A stretch of 64,000 bases of DNA from Fibrella aestuarina BUZ 2 (lineage in GTDB: Bacteria > Bacteroidota > Bacteroidia > Cytophagales > Spirosomataceae): positions 2,512,813 to 2,576,812 of the forward strand of contig NC_020054.1 in the NCBI RefSeq assembly GCF_000331105.1. Reading direction: 5' to 3'. This document shows positions 59,830 to 64,000 of this stretch, one piece after another (position 1 is the stretch's first letter; the number at the start of each line of letters is the position of its first letter). The notes under the pieces are model-generated. The model did not search any database, was not told the origin of the DNA, and saw only the letters and a list, made by a program, of their open reading frames with translations. The translations under genes and the position numbers were made by a program.

Positions 59830-60945
59830 TCAGGAAACTGACAGGGACGACTGCGGGCTTGGCGTGGGAAGCGCTTCCAGGCGGGTACCTTCGGCCAGTT
59901 GCACGATGAACGCCTCGCCCCCAGCCCGCTCAATGGCTTCGGCAACCTGCTCCGGGGCGTCAGGGGCATAGGCAAACATGCAGCCTCCACCCCCGGAACC
60001 GTTGATTTTACCCCCCAGCGCACCAGCCTCGAGCGCCGCCTCGACCATCCGGTCGATTTTAGGGGTCGATATGCGCTGGGCATCGCGCAGATTCTGGTGG
60101 TGGGCCGTCAGGAGTTTGCCAAACTGCTGATGGTCGAGTGAATCGGCTTCCAGAAGCACCAGCGCCTGCCGAAGAATATCCCGGTTATCGAGGGTACCCG
60201 CCAAGAGGCGCTGCTCATCGGCCGACAGCAGGTGGCGATAGCGCGCTACATCCTGCTGCCCGGCGTGCTGAAGTGAAAAGTCGGGGTTGAGCGCCTGGAT
60301 GCGGGCCACAAGCTGGCGCATCCCGCCTTTGACCCGGCCCAGGATACCGATGGTATCTTTCGGCTGATGCGAATTGCCCAGCACGAACGTACCCAGCTTG
60401 GGATGCAGGGGGCGCAGTTCGGGCGTGGGCGACGTAGCCAGGTAGATAACCTGCCCAACGGCCGTGGCGTAGTGGTCCATCATGCCGCCCGGCTCCCCAA
60501 ATTCCAGTACTTCGGCGCGGTAGGCCAATTCGGCCAGCCGCTGGGGAGAAAGCGTCTGCGGCTTAGCCGCTAGCTGGGTCAGAACATGCAGCCACGTAAC
60601 CAGCAGGGCCGACGAACTGGACGTACCGGCGTTGATGGGAATGTTGCCACGTACCTGCCCCTCGATGCCGCCCGAAAACCGAAAGCCCTCCTGCCAAAGC
60701 ACGTTAAGGGCACTACGGAAATAATCGCGCTGGCGCTGATAGGCTAACGGCGCTGTCGTAAGCGCGAAACATACTTCGGTGCCCAGGTCGGGCAAGTGCA
60801 ACTGGACGTAGGGGGCCGAGGTCGCCCGGGCCGTCAGTTGGATCCGGCAGGAAATGGCGGCGGCAATGATGGGCATACCCAGGTAATCCTGGTGTTCACC
60901 AAACAGGCAAATGCGGCCAGGCGTTGAAGCAGTTACGGAGATCAC
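59830..60945 (-). CDS. GHMP-family sugar kinase (galactokinase-like)
   Basis: A 371-aa cytosolic kinase. The galactokinase-type signature is PGRICLFGEHQDYLG at 9-23, the ATP loop PINAGTSSSSA at 103-113, GMMDHYA with probable catalytic Asp157, and motif 3 GGKINGSGGGGC at 311-322. This fits anomeric (C1) sugar kinases such as GalK, GalNAc kinase or related kinases. Its place in an operon with a nucleotidyltransferase and NagB-PIG-L, under the same operators as GH20 and SusC/D, suggests an N-acetylhexosamine or amino sugar as substrate; that is an inference. First gene of the operon, with the twin operator 177 nt upstream. Confidence 0.85.
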   Translation of the reverse strand: MISVTASTPGRICLFGEHQDYLGMPIIAAAISCRIQLTARATSAPYVQLHLPDLGTEVCFALTTAPLAYQRQRDYFRSALNVLWQEGFRFSGGIEGQVRGNIPINAGTSSSSALLVTWLHVLTQLAAKPQTLSPQRLAELAYRAEVLEFGEPGGMMDHYATAVGQVIYLATSPTPELRPLHPKLGTFVLGNSHQPKDTIGILGRVKGGMRQLVARIQALNPDFSLQHAGQQDVARYRHLLSADEQRLLAGTLDNRDILRQALVLLEADSLDHQQFGKLLTAHHQNLRDAQRISTPKIDRMVEAALEAGALGGKINGSGGGGCMFAYAPDAPEQVAEAIERAGGEAFIVQLAEGTRLEALPTPSPQSSLSVS

Positions 60946-61122
60946 ACCAGCGTTGATTAGAACAGATTTTACGGTTTCAGCTCAAATGGCTGCTTGACAG
61001 GTCTCTACATGCCGCATCGGCGGCTGTGTAGGAACCTGAGTGAGGGCAAACTACGCGACAATGCATGGCCTTCGGAAGCACCAACAGGCGGCTCGAACCG
61101 AAAACCGAGGCGTTTTCTGCTG

Positions 61123-61156
61123 ACAAACGTTTGCGCATCCCTACGCTAACGTTTGC
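61123..61156. promoter_or_regulatory. Twin LacI-family operator, copy 3 (GHMP kinase operon)
   Basis: ACAAACGTTTGC (61123-61134) and GCTAACGTTTGC (61145-61156) separated by 10 bp. Distance to the kinase start is 177 nt, the same as between copy 1 and the GH20 start. Confidence 0.83.
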
Positions 61157-61475
61157 ACAAAAGGCCACTTTTTTGCGCCGCTGCCACTGGCTGAAGGCAG
61201 CCCTGCCGAATCGTTGCCAAAAGAACCCGCCTGGCCAGCCAGGATTGAGGCGTGCGCGCGGGGAGGTCGCCGAACAGACCAGGCGGGTGGGGCCTTCGAG
61301 GGCGTGGGTTGGTACCGTCGGCACTGAAAGACGTTCGTAAACCCCGACAGGCGGCCCCCGGAGCAGGAGAGCGAGTGGCCCTTGTAGGTTCGGCTAAATG
61401 CGGGCGTTCTGCGTTCCGTTCGCCGCCCTTAAACTTGTCCAGCGTCTCATTTACCGCTTTCGGCCTAGTTTGCGT

Positions 61476-61483
61476 TATCTTTG
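61476..61483 (+). promoter_or_regulatory. -7 promoter box of the penicillin-binding protein gene
   Basis: TATCTTTG is an exact TAnnTTTG match 52 nt before the start codon. A TTTA at 61450-61453 is a possible weak -33 element. Confidence 0.55.
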
Positions 61484-61535
61484 GGCAACGGTCATTGGCA
61501 CTGATCCATGGCCAGTCAGAGTCCACTAACATCGC

Positions 61536-64000
61536 ATGAGTGAATATAGAGATCGGCTGCGCGCCGTCCGGCATGCCTTTGGCGCGTTTCGGCAACGGGT
61601 TCGCAGTCGCCGCCAGCAGTTGGGCGGCCGGGTCACGCGTCTTGTTGGCGAAGAGCGTGTCGACAACTGGAAAGATAAACTTATGGCCCGTCGCAATCAG
61701 TTTCGGGCTTTCGTTCACCAATACATTGATCCTGAAAGCTGGTACTACCCGTATGCGCGGGGGCTGGCTAAATACAGCCTGATTCTTTTGGGCGTGCTGG
61801 TCGGGTACGTCTTTGTGCTGCAAACCAATTTTCTGTGGCTCACTGGCTCTCTACCCGACCCGGAAGATCTGCGGAATCCCAAGCTGAATCAGGCCTCCGA
61901 GATTTACTCGCTGGATGGGCAGATGATTGCCAAATTCTACGCCGAAAACCGGACCCCTATCGAGTATAAAAACATTCCCAAACACCTGATCGAGGCGTTG
62001 ATTGCCACAGAAGATGCCCGGTTTTATGATCATGGTGGCATTGATCCGCGCGCCATTGGCCGCGTGGTGTTCAGTTTTGGCCGGGAAGGTGGTGGCTCCA
62101 CGATTACGCAGCAATTAGCCAAAAACCTGTTCAAGACTCGCCGCCGTGATACAGACGGGCTATTGAACCGCATTCCTGGCGTGCGCAAAGTGATTTATAA
62201 ATCGAAGGAGTGGCTGATGGCGATCAAGCTGGAAAGCAACTTCTCGAAGGAAGAAATCCTGAAATACTATTTCAATACGGTTGATTTTGGGTCAAACTCG
62301 TTTGGGCTAAAAACGGCCGCCAAAACATTCTTCAACAAGGCACCCGACAGCCTGAGTGTGCAGGAGGGGGCCGTGCTGGTGGGTTTGCAAAAGGCCACCA
62401 CGTATTACAACCCGCTTAAGAATCCGAAAAACTCGCTGACGCGGCGCAACGTGGTGATCCGGCAGATGGCGAAGTATGGCTATCTCACCAAAGTGCAGGC
62501 CGATTCGATCAGTGAACTGCCCCTGAAGACCGATTACACGCCCGAAAACCCCTATGCCGGGCCGGCCAGCTACCTGAAGAATGCCGTCGTGGAGTTTGTG
62601 ACGGAATGGGGCAACCGCAACGGCTATAACCTCTACACCGACGGCCTGAAAATTCACACGACCATCGACTCCAAAATGCAGCAGTATGCCGAAGAGGCCG
62701 TTAAGGAGAAGATGAAGAAGCTGCAAAAAACCTTTGATAACCACTGGCGGGGTCGCAGCCCCTGGACCGACGAAGATGGCAACGAACTGCCCGGCTTCAT
62801 TGACTCCGTAGCCCGCCGTACGCCGCGTTACAAAGGGCTGGTGAAGCGGTTCCAGATCTACCCGGATTCGATCGACTATTATATGAAGGTCAAAAAGCAG
62901 AAGATGCGGGTGTTCGACTGGAGTAATAAAGGGTCGCACGAGGCGGAAATGACGCCTTATGATTCGATTGCCTACTACAAGCACTTTTTACAGGCGGGCA
63001 TGGTCGCCATGGACCCTCACACGGGCCATATTCGGGCTTGGGTGGGCGGCCTGGATTACGACTATTTCAAATACGACCACGTGAAGCAGGGAAAACGGCA
63101 GCCGGGGTCCACGTTCAAGCCATTCGTGTATGCCACGGCCATCGACGATACGGCTTTCAACATGACGCCCTGCGACCGCATCCGCGATAAGCCGTTCCGC
63201 AAACCGTACCGCGAAAACGGTGAAGAGAAGGTGTGGGAGCCCAAAAACTCGACGGGTGGGTTCTCTTATTCGAACATGACGCTGCGCCGCGCCCTGGCCC
63301 GGTCGGTCAACTCCATTACGGCCCAGCTGACCGATATGGTTGGTCCGGAGCGCGTGGCCGAATATGCCCACAAGCTGGGTATCACCAGCAAACTCGCTGC
63401 TGTGCCCTCGATTGGATTGGGCTCAAACGATGTGTCGCTCTATGAGCTGGTGTCGGCCTATTGCTCATTTGTCAACGAAGGGCAGTACACCAAACCCATG
63501 CTGGTGCAGCGCATCGAAGATCGCAACGGCACCGAGATTGAGTCGTTTAAGGCCGAGCGTCGGCCCGCCATTTCGCCCGAGTCGGCCTACCTGATGCTCT
63601 ATATGTTGCAGGGTGGGTTGCAGGAGCCGGGTGGCACGTCGCAGAACCTGTGGTCATTCGATCTGTTCAAGCACAACCATCAGATGGGTGGCAAAACCGG
63701 TACCACCTCCAACAACTCGGATGGCTGGTTTGTCGGCGTGTCGGATAAGCTGGTAGTGGGCGCCTGGGTCGGTGGCGACGACCGGAGTATTCACTTCCGA
63801 TCGACCGATCTGGGCGAGGGCGCCAAAACCGCCCTGCCGCTGGTGGGTGGTTTCCTCGAAAAGGTGTATGCCGACCCCAAATTCCGGAACTTGCAGGGAC
63901 CTTTTCCGAAGGCTACGGTCGATATTTCGAAAGAATACGACAACTGCGTAAATGAGTATGATGAGTCGGAGGGTTTCAGTACCGACTCGACCGGAACCGA
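61536..64000 (+). CDS. mrcA: Bifunctional penicillin-binding protein 1A (partial, runs off the window)
   Basis: At least 821 residues of a class A PBP that polymerises and cross-links peptidoglycan at the inner membrane. A long basic N-terminus is followed by one transmembrane helix (YSLILLGVLVGYVFVL, ~80-95). The GT51 domain shows ATEDARFYDHGGID near 157-170 and GGSTITQQLAKNLF near 186-199. The transpeptidase domain shows RQPGSTFKPFVY (SxxK), RSVNSITAQL (SxN) and MGGKTGTTSNNSDGWFVG (KTG). The reading frame stays open to the last base. It is divergent from the amino-sugar kinase operon, which may be coincidence or may link amino-sugar use with wall synthesis. Confidence 0.94.
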   Translation, partial: MSEYRDRLRAVRHAFGAFRQRVRSRRQQLGGRVTRLVGEERVDNWKDKLMARRNQFRAFVHQYIDPESWYYPYARGLAKYSLILLGVLVGYVFVLQTNFLWLTGSLPDPEDLRNPKLNQASEIYSLDGQMIAKFYAENRTPIEYKNIPKHLIEALIATEDARFYDHGGIDPRAIGRVVFSFGREGGGSTITQQLAKNLFKTRRRDTDGLLNRIPGVRKVIYKSKEWLMAIKLESNFSKEEILKYYFNTVDFGSNSFGLKTAAKTFFNKAPDSLSVQEGAVLVGLQKATTYYNPLKNPKNSLTRRNVVIRQMAKYGYLTKVQADSISELPLKTDYTPENPYAGPASYLKNAVVEFVTEWGNRNGYNLYTDGLKIHTTIDSKMQQYAEEAVKEKMKKLQKTFDNHWRGRSPWTDEDGNELPGFIDSVARRTPRYKGLVKRFQIYPDSIDYYMKVKKQKMRVFDWSNKGSHEAEMTPYDSIAYYKHFLQAGMVAMDPHTGHIRAWVGGLDYDYFKYDHVKQGKRQPGSTFKPFVYATAIDDTAFNMTPCDRIRDKPFRKPYRENGEEKVWEPKNSTGGFSYSNMTLRRALARSVNSITAQLTDMVGPERVAEYAHKLGITSKLAAVPSIGLGSNDVSLYELVSAYCSFVNEGQYTKPMLVQRIEDRNGTEIESFKAERRPAISPESAYLMLYMLQGGLQEPGGTSQNLWSFDLFKHNHQMGGKTGTTSNNSDGWFVGVSDKLVVGAWVGGDDRSIHFRSTDLGEGAKTALPLVGGFLEKVYADPKFRNLQGPFPKATVDISKEYDNCVNEYDESEGFSTDSTGT

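Larger units (their letters stand above)
60946..61535. other. 590-nt divergent control region between the kinase operon and pbp1A
   Basis: No gene is recognised. It contains the twin operator at 61123-61156 and a -7 box at 61476 for the penicillin-binding protein. The frames that cross it show no domain or conserved motif. Confidence 0.65.

Noticed and set aside
61065..61340. 91-aa plus-strand frame upstream of pbp1A
   Set aside because: It crosses the twin operator region and is a basic, low-complexity translation without homologous motifs.

Overview
The window looks like chromosome of a member of the Bacteroidota, most likely Cytophagales/Spirosomaceae (a Spirosoma- or Fibrella-like organism). 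This rests on a type IX secretion (gliding-motility-type) C-terminal domain, a SusC/SusD pair, a lipid-anchored TamA-like protein (TamL) next to TamB, a Bacteroidota-type carbamoyltransferase inside an arg cluster, TAnnTTTG-type promoter boxes, and a GC-rich composition by eye. The genus is an inference. I see no rRNA, tRNA, CRISPR, prophage or intact insertion sequence.

Layout. 1-2.7 kb: end of clpX, two paralogous lipoproteins and an alpha/beta hydrolase. 2.8-6.2 kb: arginine cluster argD, argF', argB, with a broken GxxExxR gene and repeat debris in its gaps. 6.3-20.4 kb: acyl-CoA dehydrogenase, a DUF2911 protein, a tamB-tamL-glycosyltransferase group, moeA and a thioredoxin-fold protein. 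20.5-38 kb: mixed housekeeping and envelope genes. They include an ABC exporter, a predicted sialidase-fold lipoprotein, a T9SS-sorted adhesin-like protein, a TonB-type outer-membrane barrel, a LytS-type kinase, an rRNA methyltransferase, an AI-2E family permease, a fatty-acid hydroxylase, a CheY-like regulator and two Tat/Sec-exported sugar-type enzymes. 38-44 kb: a zinc metallopeptidase, a possible small RNA, a membrane AraC regulator, and a compact operon of an outer-membrane barrel with two small secreted proteins that share a repeated domain.

44-61 kb is the most coherent system: an amino-sugar utilisation locus. It has a GH20 beta-hexosaminidase, a LacI-family regulator, a SusC/SusD transporter followed by an FG-GAP/ASPIC lipoprotein, and a three-gene operon encoding a GHMP (galactokinase-like) sugar kinase, a sugar nucleotidyltransferase and a NagB deaminase fused to a PIG-L/LmbE deacetylase domain. 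Upstream of all three transcription units (GH20/lacI, susC, GHMP kinase) lies the same 34-bp element: two 12-bp LacI-type palindromes separated by exactly 10 bp, with centres 22 bp apart. This ties the units into one local regulon. There is no nagA and no ROK-type NagK here, so the kinase and the fused deacetylase may form a non-standard route for N-acetylhexosamines. The window ends inside a bifunctional penicillin-binding protein.

Many gene ends carry unusually long, almost perfect inverted repeats (up to 43-bp arms). A subset is built from AATGAATGATG/ATAATG-like units and even supplies the stop codons and last residues of the flanking genes.
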